Of a DNA stretch of 64,000 nucleotides, positions 49,602 through 58,254 are shown piece by piece (position 1 is the first letter of the stretch; each line of letters begins with the position of its first letter). Under the pieces are notes generated by a model. That model was given only the letters and a program-made list of their open reading frames with translations. It was not told the origin of the DNA and did no database searches. This DNA is from Hydrogenovibrio sp. JE_KL2 (GTDB lineage: Bacteria > Pseudomonadota > Gammaproteobacteria > Thiomicrospirales > Thiomicrospiraceae), in contig NZ_WBJR01000006.1 of assembly GCF_009296185.1 (NCBI RefSeq), forward strand, positions 62,001-126,000, written 5' to 3'. The position numbers were made by a program, and so were the translations under genes.

Positions 49602-49687
49602 ACCTCGCGGTTTTCTCCATCCTGCAAAGCTATTCATTCCTGTTGCAAATCTGTTAGCATACGCCTGTTTTTTGTGGAGAAAAGTCT

Positions 49688-50074
49688 ATGGGTATCTTGC
49701 CGCACCATCTTTTATATTCCGACGCCCATCTCTGGTTGTTTGTCGATGCCGAAGGCTATGTCACTTTGGGTCTGACAGACTATGCCCAAGAGACTTTGGG
49801 TGATATTGTTGAAGTCTTCTTGCCGCAGGAAGGGGAAGAGCTGGCAGAAGGTTCGGAGTTGATGTCTCTTGCAGGCGAAAGAAACCATTTTGAGATTTTC
49901 GCGCCGATCAGTGGCGAGGTGATTGAAGTGAATGAAGAGCTCAATCAAAACCCGACCTTAATCAACTACGAACCCTATGACAGTGGTTGGCTGGTAAAGA
50001 TTGCGCCTGCCGATAGCGAAGAGCTGGAAGCGTTTCTAACGGATGAAGAATACGAGCAGTTGATTGGTTACTAA
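49688..50074 (+). CDS. GcvH-like protein lacking the lipoyl lysine
   Basis: A 128-residue protein with the lipoyl/biotinyl beta-sandwich of the glycine cleavage H protein (HLWLFVDAEGYVTLGLTDYAQETLGDIVEV, about 14-43, in parts). In H protein the lipoylated Lys lies in ESVKAASDIYAP; here the aligned segment is AGERNHFEIFAP and R65 takes its place. So it cannot be lipoylated there and should not serve glycine cleavage. No gcvT or gcvP is near. GGAG ribosome site before the ATG. Function unknown. Confidence 0.8.
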   Translation: MGILPHHLLYSDAHLWLFVDAEGYVTLGLTDYAQETLGDIVEVFLPQEGEELAEGSELMSLAGERNHFEIFAPISGEVIEVNEELNQNPTLINYEPYDSGWLVKIAPADSEELEAFLTDEEYEQLIGY

Positions 50075-50142
50075 GTGTTTAGTGACCTGCTGTTAAGCCG
50101 TGTGATTAGCATGGCATGATGAAATAACAAACAGGATTGATT

Positions 50143-51363
50143 ATGACGACCGAAACCTCAAGCACGTCACCCAAAGTGACTCTCAGGCTGAAAAAAAACG
50201 AAGACCGTCGCCTCAAACAAGGCCATATGTGGATTTACAGCAATGAAGTCGATACCCAAGTATCGCCGTTGAAGAACTTTGAGTCCGGCCAAGTGGTGAC
50301 GGTAGAGTCGTCCAATGGTAAACCGTTGGGAATCGCTTATATCAACCCAAACACACTTATCTGCGGACGTTTGTTGAGCAGAAATCCTAAAGTGGAGTTC
50401 AATCAGGCGTTTCTTAAAAAACGCATTCAAGCGGCATTGGCGTTGCGTGAAATGAATTTTGAGGCACCTTATTATCGTTTGGTATTCGGTGAGTCGGACG
50501 GCCTGCCAGGTTTGGTAGTTGATCGTTTTGGCGATGTATTCGTCGCGCAAATCACGACCGCAGGTATGGAGAAGATGAAAGCCGAAATCACCCAGACCAT
50601 TGAAAACCTGTTTCATCCAACTGCATTGGTCTATCGTAATGACACCGCCAGTAGATCACTAGAAGGCTTAGAGTCTTACGAAGAAGTTGCAATCGGCACG
50701 CTGCCTGAAAGCATTGTCATTGAAGAGAATGGCGCCAAGTTTCAGATCCCGGTAGAAAGTGGACAAAAGACCGGTTGGTTTTACGATCACCGCATGGCAA
50801 GAAAGCGCATGCAGTCTTTGGTGCAAGGAAAGCGCGTATTGGATGTCTTTAGTTACCTTGGCGGCTGGGCAATGGAAGCCGCAGTTGCAGGTGCTACAGA
50901 AGTGGTTTGTGTTGACGCCTCTTCTGCCGCGCTGGATGGTGTAGAAATCAATGCGGAGTTGAACGGTGTGTCCGACAAGCTGACGACCTACGAGGGCAAT
51001 GCATTCGATGTGTTGAAAGTCTTGATTGGCGAAGCGCAAAAATTCGATGTGGTAATTGTTGATCCACCGGCATTCGTCAAACGTAGAAAAGATTTGAAGT
51101 CGGGGTCGGAAGGTTATCGTCGCATCAATGAGTTGGCAATGCGCTTGGTGGAAAACGATGGTGTGTTGATTTCGGCTTCCTGTTCGCATCACATGTCGCG
51201 CGACGACCTTTTGCAGCAAGTGCAATCGGCGGCAAAACATATTGACCGAACGATTCAAATGTTTGACCAAGGTCATCAAGGATCAGACCATCCGGTACAT
51301 CCTGCGATTGCTGAAACCGAGTACCTTAAATCATTCTTTTTCAAAGTCAGTAAAACTTGGTAA
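50143..51363 (+). CDS. rlmI: 23S rRNA m5C1962 methyltransferase RlmI
   Basis: SAM-dependent cytosine-5 methyltransferase of 23S rRNA. It is 406 residues from the ATG at 50143, which has an AGGA site; the frame opens six bases earlier. Order: N-terminal PUA domain (about 12-90), then an EEHEE-type linker and a Rossmann domain with DVFSYLGGWAMEAAVAGA, VDPPAFVKRRKD and the cysteine motif SASCSHHMS. Length and motifs fit RlmI/YccW. Confidence 0.9.
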   Translation: MTTETSSTSPKVTLRLKKNEDRRLKQGHMWIYSNEVDTQVSPLKNFESGQVVTVESSNGKPLGIAYINPNTLICGRLLSRNPKVEFNQAFLKKRIQAALALREMNFEAPYYRLVFGESDGLPGLVVDRFGDVFVAQITTAGMEKMKAEITQTIENLFHPTALVYRNDTASRSLEGLESYEEVAIGTLPESIVIEENGAKFQIPVESGQKTGWFYDHRMARKRMQSLVQGKRVLDVFSYLGGWAMEAAVAGATEVVCVDASSAALDGVEINAELNGVSDKLTTYEGNAFDVLKVLIGEAQKFDVVIVDPPAFVKRRKDLKSGSEGYRRINELAMRLVENDGVLISASCSHHMSRDDLLQQVQSAAKHIDRTIQMFDQGHQGSDHPVHPAIAETEYLKSFFFKVSKTW

Positions 51364-51429
51364 AGTATAGAGAACTTTATACGAGATCATGAACGATTCA
51401 GAACGGCTAAAATTTCACTCCTTTTTGTT

Positions 51430-51468
51430 GAAGAGTTTGCTAATAGCAGGCTATTAACTGCACTCTTC
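51430..51468. other. stem-loop between rlmI and the next gene
   Basis: GAAGAGT (51430-51436) pairs with ACTCTTC (51462-51468), and AATAG with CTATT inside. No T-run follows directly, so it may be an RNA structure or weak terminator after rlmI. Confidence 0.4.
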
Positions 51469-51563
51469 GCCGCAACGAGTAAAAATTTTTTCTCGTTCTT
51501 CTCTCGCCCCTGACTCATATAAAGATCTCTTCTCGTTTTAATCATACAAAGGTAGTCGGATAT

Positions 51564-52721
51564 ATGCCCCAACACCCATCAACGGTATCAATGTCGAATT
51601 TGATACTGAAAAGACTGATGCAGAACTGCTTCTGGGATGAAGAAGAGCAGCAGTTGTGGGTGGATTGCCGTAAAGTTTTGCCGGAGCATGGTGTGATGGC
51701 GGTTCCAAGTTGGGATCGCATGATGCTGAGCTCTGATCCAATCCCTGATTACCCGAAAGATTTCGCATTACTTTTCCCTTCAGCACACCCTCAGTTGTCC
51801 TATTGGCAAAAGCAAATACCGAGTTGGGTGAGAGAAAGTTGCGCGTTGTTTCCGACCCATCAGCTCAAGCTGTTGCATTATGTTGGGCGTTACCCGCAGT
51901 TGTTGGAGTTGTTGGATCACTCTCCAGTGCTGGCATGGCGATTAATGACCTCTCATCTGAGTGAAGAGGATGTGGTTTCCATGTTGAACGATAAACGCAC
52001 CCAACTGGTCGAGCAACTGGGGTGGCCGGGTAAGGTGGAAACTTTCCGTTTTCTGAAAAAACTCCGCTTACGAAAAGTCAATCAACAGATTGCCGAGCAG
52101 GTTGATGTCTGTTTACTGGATGAAAAACGTTTGAATGCATTGCAAGCCTTGCCAAGAGTGAATTCAATGGCACTGTCCTTAGCTGCAAAGTTCCCTGAGA
52201 TGATTGGTTGTCGCCTGCATTTGACGTTGGCTTCCATGCCGTGTCGACCGATGCAATGTCAGAGCATGATTGCGTTGCTGGAAGATGCCTATCGTTTGGC
52301 AGAACATTTGGCGCTGCCGATAGCTGAAATCAATAAGATTGCCCACACCCGCTATTTGGTTGAGGTTGAGAAACTTTATAACAGCTGGTTGCAGTCGGTG
52401 GTAAAAGGGGCTGAGAGCGAACCAGCGTTAGCGCTAAGCGACGTCCCTAAAAAACTGACATCCTACGAAGCCTGTTTGGCTTTAAGCGCGTTACAGGGGC
52501 ATGCTTGGTTTACAGATTGGCAGGGTGCAGACAACTCACTAAATGGACTTTACGCCATGCAGGTGAATGAGGAAGTGGTCGCCTTCTTGTTTGATGAAAC
52601 GCGTCAGGAAGTTTTGAGAGTCCGTCAAATGCAGAACCAGTTGCCGACCTCGGAGCAGCTCAGCCGTATTCATTTGTGGTCAACGCAAATAGCGAATGAA
52701 GTGAATAAATCAGCTAGCTGA
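51564..52721 (+). CDS. hypothetical protein, 385 residues
   Basis: I do not recognise this protein. It is soluble, rich in Leu, Trp and Gln, mostly helical by appearance, with no signal peptide or membrane segment. A stretch around 105-130 (LKLLHYVGRYPQLLELLDHSPVLAWRLM, in parts) looks conserved-protein-like, and the final ~90 residues contain a small beta region (GLYAMQVNEEVVAFLFDETR in parts). It stands alone between rlmI and a repeat pair. An AAAGG-type ribosome site precedes the ATG. Confidence 0.72.
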   Translation: MPQHPSTVSMSNLILKRLMQNCFWDEEEQQLWVDCRKVLPEHGVMAVPSWDRMMLSSDPIPDYPKDFALLFPSAHPQLSYWQKQIPSWVRESCALFPTHQLKLLHYVGRYPQLLELLDHSPVLAWRLMTSHLSEEDVVSMLNDKRTQLVEQLGWPGKVETFRFLKKLRLRKVNQQIAEQVDVCLLDEKRLNALQALPRVNSMALSLAAKFPEMIGCRLHLTLASMPCRPMQCQSMIALLEDAYRLAEHLALPIAEINKIAHTRYLVEVEKLYNSWLQSVVKGAESEPALALSDVPKKLTSYEACLALSALQGHAWFTDWQGADNSLNGLYAMQVNEEVVAFLFDETRQEVLRVRQMQNQLPTSEQLSRIHLWSTQIANEVNKSAS

Positions 52722-52748
52722 AAGCTGGATTACGAAAAGAAAATATCA

Positions 52749-52800
52749 AAAATCTGCCAGGTTGGGGGTGATAAGAAGAGACCCCAACCTGGCATTTTTT
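52749..52800. repeat. inverted pair of the 18-bp dispersed element, bidirectional terminator
   Basis: AAAATCTGCCAGGTTGGG (52749-52766) and CCCAACCTGGCATTTTTT (52783-52800; three bases of the element lost), with a 16-base loop. It sits exactly between two convergent genes and has T-runs on both strands, so it could end both transcripts. Confidence 0.82.
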
Positions 52801-54054
52801 TTATGGCAGTAGGGCTTCTGTTCCCATCAAGTCTTCGTAAGTCTCACGAGGGCGAATTACAAATGCTTGATCGCCATCCACCATGACTTCCGCCGCCCTT
52901 GGACGCGTGTTGTAGTTTGAGCTCATACTAAAGCCATAGGCGCCAGAAGACATTACTGCTAGGAAATCGCCCGCTTTTAAATTCAACGTGCGGTTTTTAC
53001 CTAGGAAGTCGCCAGTTTCACACACAGGGCCAACCAAGTCCCAGCTGCAATCTTCGCCGTCCGTTCTAAGCGTGACCGCTTGGATATGATGGTGAGATTG
53101 ATAAAGTGCCGGGCGAATCAAGTCATTCATGGCAGCATCGATAATGGCAAAGTTTTTGTGGTCAGTCGGTTTTAGGTATTCCACTTCTGTTAGCAATACA
53201 CCCGCGTTACCGGCGATGGCACGCCCCGGTTCGATAATGATTTCAATGCCTGGTTCATTCAACTTGGTCAGCAGTGCCTGAATGTAAGTTGCGATTTCCG
53301 GTGGTTGTTCGTCGGTGTATTGAATACCCAGTCCGCCGCCTAAATCCAAGTGATGGATTTCGATACCTTGTTCAGCCAAGTCGGATTTCAGCTTCAGCAC
53401 ACGTTCCAGTGCATCAACAAAAGGTGCGATTTCTGTCAGCTGAGAACCGATGTGGCAATCAATCCCCTGAATGGAAATGTTCGGTAACGATTGTGCTTTG
53501 GCGTACAGCGCTGGTGCGGTGTTAATATCGACACCGAATTTGTTGTCTTTCAAACCCGTAGAGATATAAGGGTGAGTTTTGGCATCGACATCTGGATTGA
53601 CGCGCACGGAAATTGGCGCGACTTTGCCCATGGATTCTGCAACTTCCTGAATACGATCTAGCTCGGCATGGGATTCGATGTTGAAACAACGAATGTCGAC
53701 TTCCAAGGCACGCTGGATTTCCGAAGATTTTTTGGCAACGCCGGAGAAAATAACTTTTTTCGGATCGCCACCGGCTTTTAGAACCCGCTCCAATTCCCCT
53801 TGTGAAACGATATCAAAGCCGGAGCCCAGTTTTGCCAGTAGGTTCAATACCGCCAAGTTCGAGTTGGTTTTCACCGAATAACAAACTAGGTGAGGTTGAG
53901 TACCGAAAGCTTGGTCAAACGCTTTCCAGAATGTTTCCAGTGCTTTACGAGAGTAAACGTAAAGCGGCGTGCCATAGCTGTTTGCCAGCTCCGTCAGGGC
54001 AACATTTTCAGCATGAAGGGTGTTGTTGCGATATTGAAATGCATCAAAGCTCAT
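52801..54054 (-). CDS. lysA: diaminopimelate decarboxylase
   Basis: PLP enzyme for the last step of lysine synthesis. I use the ATG at 54054 (417 residues, MSFDAFQYRNNTLHAENV) with an AGGA site; the frame extends upstream only by overlapping lptM. The PLP lysine is K62 (CYSVKTNSN), and later motifs include HCHIGSQ-like DCHIGSQLTE, GGGLGI, EPGRAI and CETGDFLG. It lies ten bases after lptM, the common lptM-lysA operon. Confidence 0.96.
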   Translation of the reverse strand: MSFDAFQYRNNTLHAENVALTELANSYGTPLYVYSRKALETFWKAFDQAFGTQPHLVCYSVKTNSNLAVLNLLAKLGSGFDIVSQGELERVLKAGGDPKKVIFSGVAKKSSEIQRALEVDIRCFNIESHAELDRIQEVAESMGKVAPISVRVNPDVDAKTHPYISTGLKDNKFGVDINTAPALYAKAQSLPNISIQGIDCHIGSQLTEIAPFVDALERVLKLKSDLAEQGIEIHHLDLGGGLGIQYTDEQPPEIATYIQALLTKLNEPGIEIIIEPGRAIAGNAGVLLTEVEYLKPTDHKNFAIIDAAMNDLIRPALYQSHHHIQAVTLRTDGEDCSWDLVGPVCETGDFLGKNRTLNLKAGDFLAVMSSGAYGFSMSSNYNTRPRAAEVMVDGDQAFVIRPRETYEDLMGTEALLP

Positions 54055-54064
54055 AGTAATCCTG

Positions 54065-54298
54065 TTATTGTTCGGTGGTTGGCTGGGCGTCGGTTGCTGT
54101 TTTTGCCTCAGATGCTTTTTGAGCACGTTCTTCTCGAGCCTTCAGTACGGCGTCTCTTTCTGCCTGGTCTTTTTCCATTTGGGCTTTTTGAGCATCCGTT
54201 GGAATGTAAAGCGGTGCTTTGCGTCCGCACCCTGCGAGCAGCAATGTCATTAATGCCGATAGCAGAAGAAAACGACCGATTTGTGAAAAATGGTTCAT
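54065..54298 (-). CDS. lptM: LPS-assembly lipoprotein LptM (YifL-like)
   Basis: A 77-residue lipoprotein with lipobox LLAGC (Cys near 24) and the family hallmark CGRKAPLYIP. A Lys/Glu/Ala-rich charged tail follows, longer than in E. coli. LptM stabilises the LptD/E LPS translocon in E. coli. Its place immediately before lysA is conserved in gammaproteobacteria. Confidence 0.88.
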   Translation of the reverse strand: MNHFSQIGRFLLLSALMTLLLAGCGRKAPLYIPTDAQKAQMEKDQAERDAVLKAREERAQKASEAKTATDAQPTTEQ

Positions 54299-54390
54299 AG
54301 TGCTGTCTCTTTACGCTGCCAACTGTTTTAAAATGGGACTTATTTTAGTATTTTAGCAAATTAGCTGCAAAACATATCAGAGAGTTTTTT

Positions 54391-55086
54391 ATGTCAAATA
54401 CCTTTAGTCCATCCAAACCGCCAATTGTGATCGAGCCGAAACAATCTCAAGCCGAAAACTGTGTTATCTGGTTGCATGGCTTAGGAGCGGATGGTCATGA
54501 TTTTGAGGGTATTTTGCCTCAATTGGACTTGCCGCAGGAAGCGGCGATTCGCTTTGTTTTCCCAACAGCTCCCATTCAACCGGTGACGGTGAATCTGGGG
54601 GATCCGATGACGGCTTGGTATGACATCAGCAGTTTGAACTTGTTGACGGAAACGGATTGGCAAGGCATTGCCCAAAGCGTTGAGTATATTCACGCCTTGA
54701 TTCAGCAGCAGTTGGATGCCGGAATCGATAGTCAAAATATTTTACTGGCGGGGTTCTCGCAAGGTGGGCTGATTGCATTGTACGCGGGATTAACTTATGC
54801 GCAGCCACTGGCCGGTACCATGGCATTGTCCACTTATTTTCCTGATCCAGAGCAGGCGCCGGAATTTTTACAGCCCAAGGCTGAACAAATGAATCTTCCG
54901 GTGTTCTACGGGCATGGTAATGCGGATCCTATTTGTCCTTTAGCGGCGGCTGAAGCTTCTAAAACCACGCTGGAAAAGTTGGGGTTAGAGATTGAGTGGC
55001 ATGTTTATCCGATGGCGCACCAAGTTTGCTACGATGAAGTTAGGCATATTAGCCAGTTTTTGCAATCCTGCTTGCTACAAGATTAG
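54391..55086 (+). CDS. carboxylesterase/phospholipase-type alpha/beta hydrolase
   Basis: A 231-residue esterase of the acyl-protein thioesterase/carboxylesterase 2 family. The catalytic triad is visible: S123 in GFSQGG, D179 in GNADPICP and H210 in PMAHQVC. The oxyanion region is VIWLHGLGADGHDF. No signal peptide, so it is cytoplasmic. The natural substrate is unknown. The dispersed repeat follows ten bases after the stop. Confidence 0.9.
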   Translation: MSNTFSPSKPPIVIEPKQSQAENCVIWLHGLGADGHDFEGILPQLDLPQEAAIRFVFPTAPIQPVTVNLGDPMTAWYDISSLNLLTETDWQGIAQSVEYIHALIQQQLDAGIDSQNILLAGFSQGGLIALYAGLTYAQPLAGTMALSTYFPDPEQAPEFLQPKAEQMNLPVFYGHGNADPICPLAAAEASKTTLEKLGLEIEWHVYPMAHQVCYDEVRHISQFLQSCLLQD

Positions 55087-55096
55087 GACAGGGCAC

Positions 55097-55114
55097 CCCA
55101 ACCTGGTAGATTTT
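55097..55114 (-). repeat. single copy of the 18-bp dispersed element
   Basis: CCCAACCTGGTAGATTTT, directly after the esterase gene and 112 bases before the tPilZ-like gene. Confidence 0.8.
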
Positions 55115-55225
55115 TATTCGATAGCGTTCAGATATTGCAGTTTGGGGTCGATACAGGTTAAATAGAAGTCAGAAAGCACAGTAAAAAGATAACCAAAAAC
55201 AACAAGGATTAGCACTAGGTTTTGT

Positions 55226-56158
55226 ATGCCAAATGTCAGACGATTTTTCCGTTACGATGTCGAAATTCCCATCTACTTCGAGAAGGTAGAAGAGCTGGAT
55301 ATTTTGAATCCGGTGTCCAGAACGCAGTTGATGTCTCAGCGGGAAGAAGTGCATTTGGCGGATTTGAGTGATCAAATCAACAGTTATTTGGAAAAGGTGT
55401 TTACCGTCGACTCCAATATGATGCATATCTTTCATGTACTGAATCACCGCATTGATTTTATGGCTTGGTTGTTGGATTGTTTAATCTCTAGCCAAGACCC
55501 TTCTGCCAAGCATGACTACAAGTTCCGCATTCGTGAAAACAATCGCATGCATTTCCCTTCGATAAAAGATAACTCGAAAGTGAAGTCTCTGATTGAGGGG
55601 ATGGATGCCTGTATCTCAGGTCATCTGGCGGAGTTGATTGAATCGGTTCAAAACAATATCGAAGGCAAGATTTTCCTATTCCCGCGTAAAAAGCAGCCTG
55701 TATTTGACCCAACCTTGTTTGTAACCAATTTGGATTCATTGAGCGGTCAAGGCGTGGCAGCGGCAAAAGTGTTTGTGTTGATCATTGAAAAACTGAACCT
55801 TTGGGAAAATGTTTTTATTCGCCTGAAGGAAAGCCGCGAGTTGATTTCAGACCCGGATAACTGGCCGTTAAGGCAGGTGAATTTATCGGCGGGTGGTTTT
55901 CGGGCGAAAACAGATGACCTGTTTCCTAAGTTCACGATGTTGAATGTCTTTATGCGTTTGAATGAGGATATTCTCATCTGCCGAGGCAAACTGGTTGCCA
56001 GTAAGCCCGCCAAGAACGCGAAAGAGGGCGAGCCAAAAAATGATCTATTGGTGGAGTTTGATTTTCTAAGCTTGGAGAACGCCAGAAAAATCACTTACTT
56101 CATTCAGCACACAGAGCTCCAACACGCGATGGAAATGGATTTTGTGTTGATGAAGTAG
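55226..56158 (+). CDS. atypical PilZ (tPilZ-like) protein A
   Basis: A 310-residue protein that begins with RRFFRYDVEIPIYF, a PilZ RxxxR-type strand, and has the second PilZ motif far away (NLSAGGFR, about 219-226). About 190 mostly helical residues are inserted between. This split layout resembles the tPilZ domain of Xanthomonas, where a helical insert drives tetramer formation. c-di-GMP binding is possible but not certain. It faces a similar gene (56621-57562) across a small gene. Confidence 0.72.
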   Translation: MPNVRRFFRYDVEIPIYFEKVEELDILNPVSRTQLMSQREEVHLADLSDQINSYLEKVFTVDSNMMHIFHVLNHRIDFMAWLLDCLISSQDPSAKHDYKFRIRENNRMHFPSIKDNSKVKSLIEGMDACISGHLAELIESVQNNIEGKIFLFPRKKQPVFDPTLFVTNLDSLSGQGVAAAKVFVLIIEKLNLWENVFIRLKESRELISDPDNWPLRQVNLSAGGFRAKTDDLFPKFTMLNVFMRLNEDILICRGKLVASKPAKNAKEGEPKNDLLVEFDFLSLENARKITYFIQHTELQHAMEMDFVLMK

Positions 56159-56166
56159 GCGTTGGC

Positions 56167-56610
56167 CTAGCTGACCTGATTCTTTTGCGCCGCGCGGCTT
56201 TGTTGTGCCAAAGCAATCTTGACGCGGTTGATTTCCACCAGTTTTCTTAACCACTCTTCAAAATAAAGATAGCGGTTTTCAGAACGTTTCAACAGTTCAC
56301 TGATGGTGATGCCCGGTTCATTCATTGCTAGGCCAATGGCTTTGAGCAGAAGTTTGATGTGCTCCGTTTTCATTTCCGGGAACAAATCGAAATAAGTTAC
56401 TTTGGTCAAAATCACAGCATCCAGCGCACGGAACCATTGTGCTGTGGTGAGTTGGAAACGTTTGGTCAACTCTGGGTATGGGCCTTCTTTACGCATCTCG
56501 ATCAGTTGCTTCAGGCGATAGTACTGAAGCAGGTCCGCCGCTGCTGGTCTGAGCAGATTCGGTAACGGGTCGAGAAACCCTGTTTCCATACTATGATTCG
56601 TACCCGGCAT
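56167..56610 (-). CDS. hypothetical helical protein between two tPilZ-like genes
   Basis: A 147-residue protein with no recognised domain: no membrane helix, predominantly helical, with a basic C-terminus (KLVEINRVKIALAQQSRAAQK, in parts). It starts ten bases after the stop of the tPilZ-like gene 56621-57562 on the same strand, so they should be co-transcribed, and ends eight bases from the convergent tPilZ-like gene. Possibly a partner of these regulators. Confidence 0.68.
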   Translation of the reverse strand: MPGTNHSMETGFLDPLPNLLRPAAADLLQYYRLKQLIEMRKEGPYPELTKRFQLTTAQWFRALDAVILTKVTYFDLFPEMKTEHIKLLLKAIGLAMNEPGITISELLKRSENRYLYFEEWLRKLVEINRVKIALAQQSRAAQKNQVS

Positions 56611-56620
56611 CTAGCGTCCT

Positions 56621-57562
56621 CTAAAACTCGTAATTAAGGCATTCATCAAGTTCAAACTCTTGAATCTTATGCTGTAAAAAATCTTGGTCACGACCGTTCG
56701 GAAAATCAAAATTCACCGCGATTCGTTCTTTGAATTGGTCGTTGATACTGCGAATGTCGACGACTGTTCCATCAAACTGCAAAACACGTTTTTCTTCAGG
56801 GAAAAAGAAAAAGATATCGACGCGTTCAAACTCCTTGAAACGTTTGGTGAACAACATGGCTAACCCGCAAGCACTGACATTGCCTTTCACGGCTCGCCAT
56901 TGATCTGGGAAAAGCCGCATGATGTTGTCGTCGTTGATTTGGCGGTAAGCTTCCATATAGGTGTCCATCAAACCACATAGCGCAACAATCGCTTGGACCA
57001 GCGGGATTTTTTCAAACTGTTCTTTCTGGAAGTGATCCAGTATTTCGTCAATTTTAAACGCATAAGGCAAGTTCGGGTCAGCTTCGAAATGTTGATCGGA
57101 CGACTTGTCGATACTGTTGACCATCGCGCTCAAAAATCTCAGATACTTTTCTTCTATATGCTTGAAGTAAGTATAGGTTTTAGGGGATGAGTCCTTCAGG
57201 GCATTAACCTTAGTGAAGCCTTGCTTTTGTTGATTCACCGAAAGCCAATAGGCAGGGTCTAGACGAGGGTTGATGCCTCGAGAAATTTTCTCGGCACCTT
57301 GTCCAAAAAACTCAATGCAGGCAATGACTTCGGTAAAGAGTTCGGTGATCAGAACTTTTTGGTCTTGAACGCGATCCAGCCAATATAGGGTGTCACGTTT
57401 TTGTTGTGCAATCAGGTTTTTGATTGTCGGTGGGAAATAGTCGATTCCCGTTGCGAAGATTTCACGGTCTTTGATAGGAGAACTTGGCGCAATAAAAACC
57501 CTGACAGGCATGTCGATACGGAAATATCGACGGGAGTTCTGTTTTAGAAACCAGGTTTTCAT
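56621..57562 (-). CDS. atypical PilZ (tPilZ-like) protein B
   Basis: A 313-residue protein with the same layout as the gene at 55226: N-terminal RRYFRIDMPVRVF (about 11-23), a long helical middle, then NVSACGLAML (about 231-240) and a final beta region. The two are diverged paralogues. First gene of a two-gene transcript with the 147-residue protein. A c-di-GMP role is inferred from the motifs only. Confidence 0.72.
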   Translation of the reverse strand: MKTWFLKQNSRRYFRIDMPVRVFIAPSSPIKDREIFATGIDYFPPTIKNLIAQQKRDTLYWLDRVQDQKVLITELFTEVIACIEFFGQGAEKISRGINPRLDPAYWLSVNQQKQGFTKVNALKDSSPKTYTYFKHIEEKYLRFLSAMVNSIDKSSDQHFEADPNLPYAFKIDEILDHFQKEQFEKIPLVQAIVALCGLMDTYMEAYRQINDDNIMRLFPDQWRAVKGNVSACGLAMLFTKRFKEFERVDIFFFFPEEKRVLQFDGTVVDIRSINDQFKERIAVNFDFPNGRDQDFLQHKIQEFELDECLNYEF

Positions 57563-57639
57563 GCGATAAATTGACTCTTAAATATAAACGATTGCTTAAC
57601 TAAAGCAATAACCGTGCAAATTAGGGTTTTTTACCTGCT

Positions 57640-58254
57640 TTATTTTCTTTTTACGCGGTAAATAGCGACTTCACCCAGTAGGTTTGGGATCAATTTCATC
57701 AAAATACTGGATTCATGATAACGATTGACCACCGCTCTATCAACGACTTGGATGTGTTTTTCAGCACACAGGTCTTCAAAGTCCTTGAAAGTACAGAGGT
57801 GAATGTTTGCTGTGTCGTACCAAGTGTCCGGTAATGCATCATTTTGAGGCATACGTCCGTCCAATAACAGTTGCGCACGGTTGCGCCAATGCCCGAAATT
57901 AGGGAAAGTGATAATGCTTTCCTTGCCGATCGTCAGCATTTGATCGAGCAGAATATCAGGGCGTCTGACCACTTGCAGTGCTTGAGTCATAATGACATAG
58001 TCAAAAGAGTCTTCATCGAAATAGTCATAGATGTCATGGCTGTTCAAATTGCTTTGGATGACATTGATTCCGGCTGCGATGGCTTGGATATTCTTTTTCG
58101 GATCGATTTCCATACCATAGCCGGTGGTGTTGCGAGTTGTTTTCAGATAGCTCAGCAATTGACCGTCACCGCAGCCAAGATCCAATACACGCGACTCGTC
58201 TCGAATCCATTTTGAAATCAGTTTAAACTCTGGAGAAAGCGTTGTTTCAGACAT
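57640..58254 (-). CDS. metW: methionine biosynthesis protein MetW
   Basis: SAM-methyltransferase-like protein of 204 residues with [15 protein letters not shown] near the N-terminus. It is nearly always encoded with metX and works with MetX in methionine synthesis in many proteobacteria. Its start overlaps the metX stop by eight bases, so translation is coupled. Confidence 0.94.
   Translation of the reverse strand: MSETTLSPEFKLISKWIRDESRVLDLGCGDGQLLSYLKTTRNTTGYGMEIDPKKNIQAIAAGINVIQSNLNSHDIYDYFDEDSFDYVIMTQALQVVRRPDILLDQMLTIGKESIITFPNFGHWRNRAQLLLDGRMPQNDALPDTWYDTANIHLCTFKDFEDLCAEKHIQVVDRAVVNRYHESSILMKLIPNLLGEVAIYRVKRK

Noticed and set aside
49688-50074. Glycine cleavage H protein (gcvH)
   Set aside because: The lipoyl lysine is replaced by Arg65 and no gcvT/gcvP gene is adjacent.
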